Source of the DNA: Microbacterium marinilacus
Lineage (GTDB): Bacteria > Actinomycetota > Actinomycetes > Actinomycetales > Microbacteriaceae
Length of the DNA: 64,000 nucleotides
Assembly: GCF_019753765.1 (NCBI RefSeq)
Contig: NZ_JAIJZW010000003.1
Span: forward strand, 62,001 to 126,000
Direction of reading: 5' to 3'
Numbering within the stretch: the first letter of the stretch is position 1; each line of letters starts with the position of its first letter. The translations under genes were made by a program, and so were the position numbers. This document shows positions 27,545-36,322 of this stretch, in pieces. The notes beneath the pieces were generated by a model. That model had not been told where the DNA came from. It did no database searches and saw nothing but the letters and a program-made list of their open reading frames with translations.

Positions 27545-28528
27545 ATGAGCCAGACGACAGCCGACGTCAAGACCCCCGCCGTCCCCGCCGGGCGGCGCCC
27601 GCGAGCGAGGCGCGGCCCGTCCCTGTGGAGACGCATGGTGGCAGCCCGCTGGCTGTACCTCATGCTGCTGCCCGGGCTCATCCACCTGGCGCTGTTCAAG
27701 CTGGCGCCGGTGTCGGCGCTCGTCATCGCCTTCCAGGACTTCTCGAGCTTCCTCGGGATCGGCGGCAGCCCCTGGGTCGGCTTCCAGAACTTCGTCGACT
27801 TCTTCAACGACCCGGCCGTCGGGCGGCTCGTGGTCAACACCGTGATCCTCGCGGTGCTCGTGCTGTTCGTCAGCTTCCCCATCCCGATCGCCTTCGCGCT
27901 CCTGCTGAATGAGGTGCGCCTGCGCTGGTTCCGCAAGAGCGTGCAGACGCTCAGCTTCGTGCCCTACTTCGTCTCCTCGGCCGTGCTGGTCAGCATCATG
28001 TACACGCTGCTGTCGCCCAGCGGCGGCGTCGTGAACATCGTGATCGAGGCCTTCGGCGGATCCGCCGTGTCGTTCTTCACCGAGCCCGAGTGGTTCCGTC
28101 CGCTGTACACGACGATGCACGTGTGGCAGAACTTCGGCTACTCGGTGATCATCTACGTCGCCGCGATGTCGAGCATCGACCCCGCCCTCTACGAGGCGGC
28201 CGAGCTCGACGGCGCCGGCCGCTGGCGCAAGATGTTCAGCGTCACGCTGCCCGGCATCTCCACCATGATCGCCGTCATGCTCATCCTGAACGTGGGCCAG
28301 ATCCTCACGGTCGACCTGGACAAGATCCTGCTCATGTACAACCCGAGCGTGTACGAGACCGCCGACGTCATCCAGACCTACGTCTACCGGCTCGCCTTCG
28401 CCTCGGACGGCTTCCCCGACTACAGCTACGCGGCCGCGGTCGGCCTCATCCAGGGCCTCATCGCGTTCGTGCTGGTGGTGGCGACGAACCGCGCCTCGCG
28501 GCGCTTCTCCGACTCGAGGGTGTTCTGA
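27545..28528 (+). CDS. CUT1 ABC permease (LplB-like)
   Basis: The 327-residue protein has six membrane helices and the EAA loop EAAELDGAGRWRKMFSVTLPGI that docks the ATPase. An Arg-rich cytosolic tail precedes helix 1. It is the first of the permease pair. No ATPase gene is in this operon, so the transporter presumably shares a MsiK-like ATPase encoded elsewhere, as is usual for actinomycete CUT1 systems. Confidence 0.92.
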   Translation: MSQTTADVKTPAVPAGRRPRARRGPSLWRRMVAARWLYLMLLPGLIHLALFKLAPVSALVIAFQDFSSFLGIGGSPWVGFQNFVDFFNDPAVGRLVVNTVILAVLVLFVSFPIPIAFALLLNEVRLRWFRKSVQTLSFVPYFVSSAVLVSIMYTLLSPSGGVVNIVIEAFGGSAVSFFTEPEWFRPLYTTMHVWQNFGYSVIIYVAAMSSIDPALYEAAELDGAGRWRKMFSVTLPGISTMIAVMLILNVGQILTVDLDKILLMYNPSVYETADVIQTYVYRLAFASDGFPDYSYAAAVGLIQGLIAFVLVVATNRASRRFSDSRVF

Positions 28529-28530
28529 CG

Positions 28531-29475
28531 ATGACTGATCAGCAGCGTGCCACGACGGCGACCGAGCTCCTGTCGACCTCCGGCCCGGCTCGGAGGCGGC
28601 GTCAGCGCAAGCCCGAGCTGTTCGACGTCCTCAACGGACTGATCCTCGGGCTGATCGCGATCGCGTGCGTCTACCCGTTCCTGTACATCGTCGCCGTCGC
28701 GTTCTCGGACGGGCGGGCGGTGCTCCAGGACCGCGTGTTCCTGTGGCCGGTGGACGTCAACACCGAGACGTTCTCGTACATCCTCTCCAACGAGCGGCTC
28801 GGCGTCGTGCGGGCGCTGCTGAACTCGATCCTCTACACGGTCGTCGGCACCGCCGTCGCGGTGATCCTCACGTATCTCACGGCGTACGCGCTGTCGAAGA
28901 AGCGGCTGCCCGGCGCGCGGATCGTGATGCTGCTGTTCATCATCACGTGGATCTTCGACGCCGGCATCGTGCCCGCCTACATCGTCAACAGCGGCCTGGG
29001 CCTGGTCAACAACTGGCTGATCATGGTGCTGCCCCTGGCGATCAGCACGTTCCTCCTCATCGTGACGAAGTCCTTCATCGAGGCGATCCCGGACGAGCTC
29101 GAGGAGTCGGCGTTCATGGACGGCGCCAACGACTTCCAGATCCTGACCCGGATCTACATGCCGTTGTCGAAGCCCGTCGTCGCGACGATCTCGATCTTCT
29201 ACGCGGTGCAGACGTGGAACTCGTTCCTGTGGCCGCTCATCTACCTGCGCGACGCGTCGCTGCAGCCGATCCAGGTGGTGCTGTACCGTCTGCTGCTGGG
29301 CAGCGACGACCAGGCGCTGAACTTCCAGCAGACCGTGAGCAACGGGTTCCTCGTGATCCCGGAGAACATCCGCGCGGCCACGATGCTCTTCGCGATCGTG
29401 CCCGTGCTGCTGTTCTATCCGTACGCGCAGCGGTACTTCAGCAAGGGGATCCTGGTCGGTGCGGTGAAGGGGTGA
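28531..29475 (+). CDS. CUT1 ABC permease (YtcP-like)
   Basis: The 314-residue partner permease starts at ATG 28531, 2 bp after the previous stop. It has six membrane helices and the EAA loop EESAFMDGANDFQILTRIYMPLSKP, and ends in the typical RYFSKGILVGAVKG of this group. It forms the heterodimeric channel with the preceding permease. The longer frame upstream of 28531 is not used. Confidence 0.92.
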   Translation: MTDQQRATTATELLSTSGPARRRRQRKPELFDVLNGLILGLIAIACVYPFLYIVAVAFSDGRAVLQDRVFLWPVDVNTETFSYILSNERLGVVRALLNSILYTVVGTAVAVILTYLTAYALSKKRLPGARIVMLLFIITWIFDAGIVPAYIVNSGLGLVNNWLIMVLPLAISTFLLIVTKSFIEAIPDELEESAFMDGANDFQILTRIYMPLSKPVVATISIFYAVQTWNSFLWPLIYLRDASLQPIQVVLYRLLLGSDDQALNFQQTVSNGFLVIPENIRAATMLFAIVPVLLFYPYAQRYFSKGILVGAVKG

Positions 29476-29479
29476 CGCG

Positions 29480-30118
29480 ATGACGTCGGTCACGGAGGGC
29501 ATGCGCATCGGGTGCGTCTGGATCGCGCGCCTCGCCTGGCTCAACCTGCTCTGGCTGCTGTTCACCCTGGCGGGCCTGGTGGTGCTCGGGCTCTTCCCGT
29601 CGACCGTGGCCGGCTACCAGATCGCGCGTGACCTCGTGCACCGGCCGGAGAGCCGCGAGGAGCCGATGCTGCGCCGCTACGCCGCCCTCGTGCGCGCGAG
29701 CGCCGTGCGGGCCAACCTCGCCGGGGCGGTCGTCGTCGCCGTCGGGCTGCTGCTCGGCGTCGGCCTGCAGCTGGCCTGGACGGCTGACGGGGCCTCATGG
29801 CAGCTGCCCGTGCTCGGGGTCACGGTGGTCGCCGCCGTGGCGTTCGCGGGCGGGCTCGTGCACCTGCCGTTCTTCGCCGCGCACGTCGAGGCGCCCCCGC
29901 GGGCGATCGTCCGGGCCTCCTGGCTGTACGCGCTCTCGCACCCCGTCGGCACCGTGCTGATCTGCGGAGCGTGGATCGGGCTGTCGTTCCTGCTCGGGGC
30001 GTTCCCGGCGGCGGCGCCGTTCTTCTGCTTCGCACCGGTGGCCGTGCTCACCGCGCTTCTCGACGTGCGCGGCTTCCGCGTCCTCGAGCAGCGGCAGGCC
30101 GTCGCGGCCGCGCGCTGA
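29480..30118 (+). CDS. DUF624 (YesL-like) membrane protein
   Basis: This 212-residue protein has about five membrane helices, with NLLWLLFTLAGLVVLGLFPSTVA at helix 1, which matches DUF624/YesL. The family commonly sits in CUT1 sugar importer operons and is thought to be accessory; no activity is established. It follows the second permease by 4 bp and closes the operon before a bidirectional hairpin. Confidence 0.82.
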   Translation: MTSVTEGMRIGCVWIARLAWLNLLWLLFTLAGLVVLGLFPSTVAGYQIARDLVHRPESREEPMLRRYAALVRASAVRANLAGAVVVAVGLLLGVGLQLAWTADGASWQLPVLGVTVVAAVAFAGGLVHLPFFAAHVEAPPRAIVRASWLYALSHPVGTVLICGAWIGLSFLLGAFPAAAPFFCFAPVAVLTALLDVRGFRVLEQRQAVAAAR

Positions 30119-30147
30119 CGCACGGGACGTCCCGTCCGGCGACGAGC

Positions 30148-30184
30148 CGGGGCGCCCCGTCCGGACACGGATCGGGGCGCCCCG
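30148..30184. terminator. Hairpin between converging operons
   Basis: Two GGGGCGCCCCG-type palindromic arms (30149-30159 and 30173-30184) can pair with each other or fold singly. They lie between the DUF624 gene and the pdxA-like gene, which converge. Confidence 0.65.
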
Positions 30185-30207
30185 CGGCGGTCGTCAGGCG
30201 ACCCGGG

Positions 30208-31239
30208 TCAGGCGACGCGGCGGGCGGCGGCCCCTCGGCTCATCGAGACGGCCTGCTGCACGGCGACCACGAGGCTCTCGTGCGACGCGGTGCCCGTGCC
30301 GGCGATGTCGAACGCGGTGCCGTGGTCGACGGAGGTCCGGATGACGGGCAGTCCGACGGTGACGTTGACGCCGGCCTCGATGCCGAGCACCTTCACCGGG
30401 CCGTGGCCCTGGTCGTGGTACATCGCGACGATGAGGTCGTAGTCGCCGCGCGAGGCGAGGAAGAACGCCGTGTCTGCGGGCAGGGGGCCGTGCACGTCGT
30501 GCCCCTCGGCGGCGACGCGCTCGACCGCGGGGGTGATCTTCTCGGCCTCCTCGCCGTAGCCGAACAGGCCGTTCTCGCCCGCATGGGGGTTGATCGCGCA
30601 GACGCCCACCCGCGGCGAGTCGATGCCGGCGTCCTGCATGGCCTTCAGGCCGCGACGGATGGTGCGCTCGACCAGGCCGGGCTCGATCCGGCGGATCGCG
30701 TCGATCAGGCCGACGTGGGTCGTCACGTGGATGACGCGCACGCGCGGCGTCGAGAGCAGCATCGAGACCTCCTCGACGCCGCACAGCGCCGCCAGCATCT
30801 CGGTGTGCCCGGGGTACAGGTGTCCCGCCGCGTGGAGCGCCTTCTTGTTCAGCGGGGCGGTGCAGATCGCGTCGACGCGGCCGGCGGTCGCGAACTCCGC
30901 CGCGGTCGCGACGTAGCGGTAGGCGGCGTCGCCGGCCACGGGGCTGAGCTCGCCCCACGGCAGATCGGCGGGGATCAGGCCCAGGTCGACCACGTCGATG
31001 CGGCCGGCGGCCGGCTCCGCCTCCTCCGGCGCGGCGATCGCGCGGATCTCGACGTCCACGCCCTGCAGCGCGGCGGCGGCGCGCAGGCGCCCGGCGTCGC
31101 CGACGACGAACGGCCGGCACGCGCTCGCGACCTCGGGGTCGAGCAGCGCGCGGACGATGATCTCGGGGCCGATCCCCGCGGCATCGCCCATGGTCACGGC
31201 GATGATCGGCAGCGTCGTCGCGGCGGTGTCGTCGGTCAC
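30208..31239 (-). CDS. PdxA-like dehydrogenase (four-carbon acid-sugar phosphate, PdxA2 type)
   Basis: The 343-residue protein has the PdxA layout: TMGDAAGIGPEI at the N-terminus, the metal-site histidine regions YPGHTEML and CAINPHAGENGLFG, and MYHDQGHGPVK. The GTG at 31239 is preceded by GAAGGA. Its overlap with a DUF1537 four-carbon acid-sugar kinase identifies it as the catabolic type, which oxidises 4-phospho-threonate or -erythronate towards dihydroxyacetone phosphate, and not the vitamin B6 enzyme. The exact stereoisomer is not decidable from sequence. Confidence 0.85.
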   Translation of the reverse strand: MTDDTAATTLPIIAVTMGDAAGIGPEIIVRALLDPEVASACRPFVVGDAGRLRAAAALQGVDVEIRAIAAPEEAEPAAGRIDVVDLGLIPADLPWGELSPVAGDAAYRYVATAAEFATAGRVDAICTAPLNKKALHAAGHLYPGHTEMLAALCGVEEVSMLLSTPRVRVIHVTTHVGLIDAIRRIEPGLVERTIRRGLKAMQDAGIDSPRVGVCAINPHAGENGLFGYGEEAEKITPAVERVAAEGHDVHGPLPADTAFFLASRGDYDLIVAMYHDQGHGPVKVLGIEAGVNVTVGLPVIRTSVDHGTAFDIAGTGTASHESLVVAVQQAVSMSRGAAARRVA

Positions 31240-32435
31240 TGAGGTCCTTCTTCCTGATGGTCGCCCCGGGGGATGTCCCCGAGGAGAGTCGTGATGATCC
31301 GGTCGAGCGAGTCGTCGTCGCCGAAGCTGCCGGGACGGGTGACGACCGGGCGGCCGCCGGAGGCGATGCCGAGCACGGCGCCGGGATGCACCTCGCCGGC
31401 GACGACGAGCGCGCGCTCGTCGAGGGACTGGAGCGTGCGGCGCGCCGTCTCGCCGCCGATGAGGGCGAGCGCCGCCGTCGGGCGGGCGCGGACGGCGGCG
31501 GCCACGGCGGCGCCGATGCGGCTCGCGACGCCGACGTCGTGCGCGCCGTCGACCGGGACGGTGGCGACGACCACGACGCGCGACGGCCCGTCGAGCGCCG
31601 CGGCGATCCGGGCGGCCAGGTCGGCCGGATCGTCCGCCGCGTCGGCGACCACGGTCTCGGCGGACCGTCGCAGGGCGGCCCGCTGCCTCCCCACCGCGGG
31701 CTCGAGGCTTCCGAGCACCAGGACGACCCGTTCGGCGCGCGCCGTGGAGGCCGCCGCCGGGGCGGCGGGCCGTCGCGGCGACACGGTCAGCAGGGCGTCC
31801 AGCAGTCCGGCGCTCCCGACGGGGGTCACGGGACCGCTCGCTGCGCACAGGGCGCGCGCGATCGCGTGCAGGTCGGCGGTGTCGACCGCGTCCGGGAGAT
31901 GGACGACACCCTCGGCGGGGTCGCGGGCGAGGCGGTCGGCGAAGGCGCCGGAGCGCACGTCGTCGAGGCTCGCCGGCCGGACCTCGAGTCCCGCGGGCAC
32001 CAGGTCCGAGAGACGCCGAGGCGCCGCGGACGCCTCCGTCCGCCAGGCCGACCCCTCCGCGACGGAGAGCGGCACGCCGTGCATCAGCGGGACGCCATCG
32101 CTCACGGTGCGCGCGAGGGCGGGCAGGGCGGGGGCGAGGACGACCGCCGCGCCCCGCGCGGCCGCCGCGATCAGCTCGGCGACGGGCCCGCGCAGCTGCG
32201 AGTCGATCTTGACGTAGTCGGGGCGCGGGCCCGCGCCCATCGCCCGGGAGATCCGCGCCGCGGCCTCGGCGCCGGCGTTGCGCACGTCGAGGTCCTCGAT
32301 CGCGACGACGCCGTCCTCCGCCCGGCCGGTGAGCACCACCGCCGCCGCGTGCCCGTGCCGGTGCACCACTCCCGCCGCCTCCGCGGCCCCCGAGAGGTCG
32401 TCGGCGACGAGCCGGGCGAACGGCGCCGGCGTCAC
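31236..32435 (-). CDS. Four-carbon acid-sugar kinase (DUF1537, DtnK/OtnK type)
   Basis: The 399-residue protein starts at GTG 32435, overlapping the DeoR stop. The N-terminal domain opens with ADDLSGAAEAAG and contains KIDSQLRGPVA, both signature segments. The C-terminal nucleotide domain has GSLEPAVGRQ and LIGGETARRTL. Such kinases phosphorylate D-threonate, D-erythronate or L-threonate at O4, the step before the PdxA-like dehydrogenase encoded next. DeoR-kinase-dehydrogenase form a coupled three-gene unit. Confidence 0.87.
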   Translation of the reverse strand: MTPAPFARLVADDLSGAAEAAGVVHRHGHAAAVVLTGRAEDGVVAIEDLDVRNAGAEAAARISRAMGAGPRPDYVKIDSQLRGPVAELIAAAARGAAVVLAPALPALARTVSDGVPLMHGVPLSVAEGSAWRTEASAAPRRLSDLVPAGLEVRPASLDDVRSGAFADRLARDPAEGVVHLPDAVDTADLHAIARALCAASGPVTPVGSAGLLDALLTVSPRRPAAPAAASTARAERVVLVLGSLEPAVGRQRAALRRSAETVVADAADDPADLAARIAAALDGPSRVVVVATVPVDGAHDVGVASRIGAAVAAAVRARPTAALALIGGETARRTLQSLDERALVVAGEVHPGAVLGIASGGRPVVTRPGSFGDDDSLDRIITTLLGDIPRGDHQEEGPQ

Positions 32436-33220
32436 GCTGTGGCGACGGCGGGCGCGACGACGACGCTGATGCCGGCCGCGCGGAACTCGTCCAGCGCCGA
32501 CTCCGGCGCCGCCTCGTCGGTCACGAGCGTCCAGGGCAGGTCGAGCCGGGCCCAGGCGTCGAAGGGGGCGTGGCCGAGCTTCGCCGCGTGCGCCAGCACG
32601 TACAGGGACCGGGTCCGTCGGGCGACGATCTCCTTGAAGCGGGTCTGCTCCAGCTCGGCCTCGCAGAGCCCCCGGTCGGCCGTCACGCCGTCGGCGCTGA
32701 TGAAGGCGCGGTCGAAGCTCATGCGGTCGAGGGACGCCTCGGCCAGCGGGCCCACGAACGCGCCGCTGAGCGGGCGCAGCCGCCCGCCGAGGCACTGCAC
32801 CGTCAGCGCGCTCGCCGACTGCAGCTGGCTGACGACGGGGAGGCTCGACGTGGTCACGGTGGCGGGCGTCTGCCTCGTGGTGAGCTCCCGCGCGAGGAGC
32901 GCGGTGGTCGACCCGGCGTCGAGGAAGATCGACTCGCCGCGCTCGACCTGGCCGGCGGCCCACGAGACGATCGACCGCTTCGCGTCGAGCGCCTCGGAGC
33001 GCCGCTGCAGCAGAGACGCCTCGGGCAGGTGGGACGTCGAGATGGCGCCGCCGTACGTGCGTGCCAGCCGCCCGTCGCTGCTGAGCGTCGCGAGGTCGCG
33101 GCGGATCGTCGACGCCGTCACGCCGAAGCGCTCGGCGAGGTCGTCGACGTTCGTCAGTCCCACGTCCGTCGCGAGCGCGAGGATCTCGTCGCGTCGTTGC
33201 TGGGTTCGGCGTTGCTTCAT
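32432..33220 (-). CDS. DeoR-family regulator of the acid-sugar cluster
   Basis: The 262-residue protein has the DeoR helix-turn-helix (DEILALATDVGLTNVDDLAERFGVTASTIRRDLATL, about 10-45) and the sugar-phosphate sensor domain with FLDAGSTTALLA and ISADGVTADRGL. AAGGGAGG lies before the ATG at 33220. It is divergent from the sialidase-fold operon. TGCGCGAA motifs occur in that gap and again upstream of the ABC importer, so it probably represses both until a phosphorylated sugar accumulates (inference). Confidence 0.88.
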   Translation of the reverse strand: MKQRRTQQRRDEILALATDVGLTNVDDLAERFGVTASTIRRDLATLSSDGRLARTYGGAISTSHLPEASLLQRRSEALDAKRSIVSWAAGQVERGESIFLDAGSTTALLARELTTRQTPATVTTSSLPVVSQLQSASALTVQCLGGRLRPLSGAFVGPLAEASLDRMSFDRAFISADGVTADRGLCEAELEQTRFKEIVARRTRSLYVLAHAAKLGHAPFDAWARLDLPWTLVTDEAAPESALDEFRAAGISVVVAPAVATA

Positions 33221-33283
33221 GGGCGCGCCCCCTCCCTTGGCCTGCGGGCGGCCCGGTGCCACCTCGACGATCCTATTATGAAC

Positions 33284-33314
33284 TGCGCGATTCGTGCTAA
33301 CGTTACTGCGCGAA
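33284..33314. promoter_or_regulatory. TGCGCGA-type repeats between deoR and the sialidase-fold gene
   Basis: TGCGCGAT (33284-33291) and TGCGCGAA (33307-33314) are direct repeats 23 bp apart, followed by AAAAGCGCAA. The spacing of about two helical turns and the match to the importer promoter support a DeoR operator. Confidence 0.65.
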
Positions 33315-33350
33315 AAGCGCAATCTTTCGAAGCCGAGGAGTGCTGTGCCG

Positions 33351-34523
33351 ATGGCCGATGTTGTCCCCCCGATCGACGGCGTCCTCGTCCGGAGCCGTGA
33401 TCGCGCCGAGGCGCTGATCCCCACGGACCGCGCCGAGAACCACGCCTCCTTCCTGCACCGCCTGCCGGACGGGTCTCTCGCAGCGGTCTGGTTCGCCGGC
33501 GAGCGCGAGGGCACGCCCGACGTGCGGATCCAGCTCTCCCGCCTCGACGAGGCCACCGGCCGCTGGAGCGCCGCGGAGGCGGTCTCGCCGCGCTCCGGGC
33601 AGTCGCACCAGAACCCCGTGCTCGCGACGCTGCCCGACGGCGCCGTCTGGCTGCTCTACACCGCGCAGGACTTCGGCGCGCAGGACACCGCGCTGCTGAT
33701 GCGCCGCGTGTCGCAGGACGGCGGGCGGACGTGGGGCGAACCCGAGGCGCTGATCGAGGACCGCGGCGTCTTCATCCGGCAGGACCTCGTCGTGCTGGGC
33801 GACGGCACGCTGCTCCTGCCGATCTTCCGCTGCCACCCGCTGCCCGGCCGGCAGTGGTTCGGCGACGCCGACACGAGCGCCGTGCTGCGCAGCACCGACG
33901 GCGGCCGCTCCTGGACCGAGGTGCCCGTGCCCGGCAGCGTCGGCGCGGTGCACATGGACATCGTGCCCTTCGAGGACGGCGGGCTCGTCGCCTTCTTCCG
34001 CAGCCGGTGGGCCGACGCCGTCTACCGGAGCGAGTCGGCGGACTCCGGCCTCAGCTGGAGCGAGCCGCGCGCGATCGCGGTTCCGAACAACAACTCCTCG
34101 ATCCAGATGCGCCGCGCCCCCGCGCTCGGAGCGGACAGCGTGCTGGCGGTGCTCAACCCGATCGCCGCCGCCCCCGGCAGCGAGCTCGGCGAGGCGGAGC
34201 GCGAGCACGACGAGGGCAAGGTGACCGCGCCCGGCGCCGCCGCCCCGCTCGACCGGCACGCGGTGTGGGGCGTCGAGCGCATCCCCCTGTCGCTGCTGCG
34301 CTCCGACGACCGCGGGCGCACCTGGCAGCGGGTGCTCGACCTGGAGACCGCCGACGCGGTCCCCGCCGCCGTGCTCGAGCGTGCGGGCGACCGCGCCATG
34401 GAGATGTCCTATCCGGTGCTCCTGACCGACCCGGACGGCGACGTCCACGTGACCTACTCCTACTGCCGGCTGGCGATCAAGCACGTGCTGGTGCCGCGCG
34501 AGGCGCTGGGAGAGGCGCGTTGA
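33351..34523 (+). CDS. Sialidase-fold (BNR/Asp-box) protein, cytosolic
   Basis: About 390 residues form a six-bladed BNR propeller. Four Asp-box turns are visible (SQDGGRTW, STDGGRSW, SADSGLSW, SDDRGRTW). The N-terminal ENHASFLHRLPDGSLAAVWF segment is typical of the BNR_2 group. There is no signal peptide, so it acts on imported or internal substrate, unlike secreted sialidases. The canonical FRIP motif is absent, so sialidase activity should not be assumed; other members of this fold are glycoside hydrolases or uronate lyases. GTG 33345 is an alternative start 4 nt after GAGGAG. It overlaps the aldo/keto reductase gene. Confidence 0.75.
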   Translation: MADVVPPIDGVLVRSRDRAEALIPTDRAENHASFLHRLPDGSLAAVWFAGEREGTPDVRIQLSRLDEATGRWSAAEAVSPRSGQSHQNPVLATLPDGAVWLLYTAQDFGAQDTALLMRRVSQDGGRTWGEPEALIEDRGVFIRQDLVVLGDGTLLLPIFRCHPLPGRQWFGDADTSAVLRSTDGGRSWTEVPVPGSVGAVHMDIVPFEDGGLVAFFRSRWADAVYRSESADSGLSWSEPRAIAVPNNNSSIQMRRAPALGADSVLAVLNPIAAAPGSELGEAEREHDEGKVTAPGAAAPLDRHAVWGVERIPLSLLRSDDRGRTWQRVLDLETADAVPAAVLERAGDRAMEMSYPVLLTDPDGDVHVTYSYCRLAIKHVLVPREALGEAR

Positions 34524-35467
34524 GCGCGACGGCCGCGGTGCTCGGCACCATGACGTTCGGCGACGGCCTCGACGAGCCCTCCTCGAGGCAGGTGCTGGAC
34601 GAGGCGTTGGATCGCGGCCTGCGGGACGTGGACACGGCGAACGGCTACGCCGGCGGGGCGAGCGAGCAGATCCTCGGCCGTGCGCTCTCCGGGCGGCGGG
34701 ACGAGGTGCGGCTCGCGAGCAAGGTCGGCATGCCCCACCCCGATGCGGAGGGCGCCGCGCCCCTGTCGCGCATCGCCATCGAGCGCTGCGTGGCCGGCTC
34801 TCTCCGGCGGCTGGCGACCGACCGCCTCGACCTCTACTACCTGCACCAGCCGGACCGCGCGACGCCCGTGGGCGAGACGCTGGACACGCTGGCCGGCCTG
34901 CTCGACGACGGCCGCATCCGCGCATGGGGCGTCTCCAACGTCGCTTCCTGGCAGCTCGCCGAGCTCGTCTTCGGCGCGCGCGAGCGCGGCATGGCCGGGC
35001 CCGTCGCGAGCCAGCAGCTCTACAACGCGCTGTGTCGCCGCATCGAGCCCGAGTACCGCGAGGCCGCCGAGCGGTTCGACGCCCCGGTGATCGCGTACAA
35101 CCCGCTCGCCGGTGGTCTGCTCACGGGCCGGCACCGCTACGCGCAGGCGCCGGAGGGCGGACGGTTCGGCGGCGAGCGGCTCGGGCGGATGTACACCGAC
35201 AGGTACTGGGACCCGCGGATGTTCGAGGCCATCGACCGCCTCCGGGAGGTGGCCGAGGACACCGGTGCGGAGATGCGCGAGCTCGCGCTGCGCTGGCTGG
35301 TCGGACGGCCGGGCGTCGCCGGCGTGCTGATCGGGGGCTCGCGCCCCGAGCACGTCCGCTCCAACCTGGATGTGCTGGAGCGCGGCGCCCTGGACCCCGC
35401 GCTCGCGGCGCGCATCGACGAGATCGGCGACTGGATCGACGGTCCCGTCCCCGCCTACAACCGGTGA
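34520..35467 (+). CDS. Aldo/keto reductase
   Basis: A TTG start at 34520 overlaps the previous stop (TTGA) and gives 315 residues, with GGGAGAGG upstream. It is an NADP-dependent aldo/keto reductase barrel: LGTMTFGDG, DTANGYAGGASE (catalytic Tyr), KVGMP (Lys), DLYYLHQPD (His) and WGVSN. The C-terminal LIGGSRPEHVRSNL binds NADPH. In this operon it would reduce or oxidise a sugar aldehyde or ketone after the propeller enzyme acts. Substrate unknown. Confidence 0.87.
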   Translation: MSATAAVLGTMTFGDGLDEPSSRQVLDEALDRGLRDVDTANGYAGGASEQILGRALSGRRDEVRLASKVGMPHPDAEGAAPLSRIAIERCVAGSLRRLATDRLDLYYLHQPDRATPVGETLDTLAGLLDDGRIRAWGVSNVASWQLAELVFGARERGMAGPVASQQLYNALCRRIEPEYREAAERFDAPVIAYNPLAGGLLTGRHRYAQAPEGGRFGGERLGRMYTDRYWDPRMFEAIDRLREVAEDTGAEMRELALRWLVGRPGVAGVLIGGSRPEHVRSNLDVLERGALDPALAARIDEIGDWIDGPVPAYNR

Positions 35468-35481
35468 TCGAGAGGAAGACG

Positions 35482-36261
35482 ATGAGCAGCACGGAGTTCG
35501 CCCGGCGGATGCGCGACCGGGAGAGGATCGTCGGCTACTGGTCGGTGCTCGACGCCCCCGTCGTGCTGGAGCGCCTCGGCCGCGTCGGCTACGACTACGT
35601 CGCGATCGACGGCCAGCACGGCCTGCTCGGCTACTCCGGCATCCTCGCCGGGCTGCTGGCGATCGACGCCGGGGCCGCCGCGGGCGGCACCGGCACGGTC
35701 GGCCTGGTCCGGGTGCAGAGCAAGGACCCGGCCGTGATCGGCCAGGCGCTCGACGCGGGGGCGCACGGCGTGATCGTCCCGCTCGTGAACCGGCCGGACG
35801 ACGCCGCACAGGCCGTGGCCGCGGCGACCTACCCCCCGAACGGGGTGCGGTCGTACGGGCCGATGCGCTCGCAGCTGCGGATCGGCCCCACGCCGGCGGA
35901 GGCCGACGCGAGCGTCGTGGTCCTCGCCATGATCGAGACCGCCGAGGGGCTCGACCACGTCGAGGAGATCGCGGCGGTGCCCGGCCTGTCGGGCCTGTAC
36001 ATCGGGCCGTCCGACCTCGCGCTCGCCCTGGGGGCCCGCACCCCCGGCGACCCCGAGATCGCCGACCGGTTCTCCGCCGCCCTCGACCGCATCCGCGCGG
36101 CGGCCGACGCGCATGGCCTTCCGGTGCTCATCCACACCCCGGACGGCGAGACCGCGCGGCGCCGCCTCGCCGAGGGCTTCACCGGCGCGACGATCGCCAG
36201 CGACCTCGTGCACCTCGAGGCCGCCGCGCGCGGCCACCTCCAGACCGCCGTCGGCGACTGA
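35482..36261 (+). CDS. HpcH/HpaI-family aldolase
   Basis: The 259-residue protein starts at ATG 35482 with AGAGGAAG upstream and belongs to the class II pyruvate aldolase family. VAIDGQHG stands where the family has its base histidine, IETAEGLDHVEEIAAV holds the metal ligands and IGPSDLA follows. Such enzymes split 2-keto-3-deoxy acids into pyruvate (or a related oxo-acid) and an aldehyde. Its place after an aldo/keto reductase suggests the last carbon-splitting step for the sugar acid handled by this cluster. Confidence 0.85.
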   Translation: MSSTEFARRMRDRERIVGYWSVLDAPVVLERLGRVGYDYVAIDGQHGLLGYSGILAGLLAIDAGAAAGGTGTVGLVRVQSKDPAVIGQALDAGAHGVIVPLVNRPDDAAQAVAAATYPPNGVRSYGPMRSQLRIGPTPAEADASVVVLAMIETAEGLDHVEEIAAVPGLSGLYIGPSDLALALGARTPGDPEIADRFSAALDRIRAAADAHGLPVLIHTPDGETARRRLAEGFTGATIASDLVHLEAAARGHLQTAVGD

Positions 36262-36269
36262 CCACCCCC

Positions 36270-36298
36270 GCGCCGCCGGTCCCCGCGGCCGGCGGCGC
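36270..36298 (+). terminator. Hairpin between aldolase and sucrose phosphorylase genes
   Basis: GCGCCGCCGG and CCGGCGGCGC form a 10-bp stem with a 9-nt loop, 9 bp past the aldolase stop. It may attenuate or separate expression of the two genes. Confidence 0.55.
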
Positions 36299-36322
36299 GC
36301 CCACGCGCCCCCAGGAGGGACC

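Noticed and set aside
30208..31239. Vitamin B6 biosynthesis role for the PdxA-like protein
   Set aside because: Overlap with a DUF1537 acid-sugar kinase and a DeoR regulator marks the catabolic PdxA2 type. No other B6 pathway gene is present.
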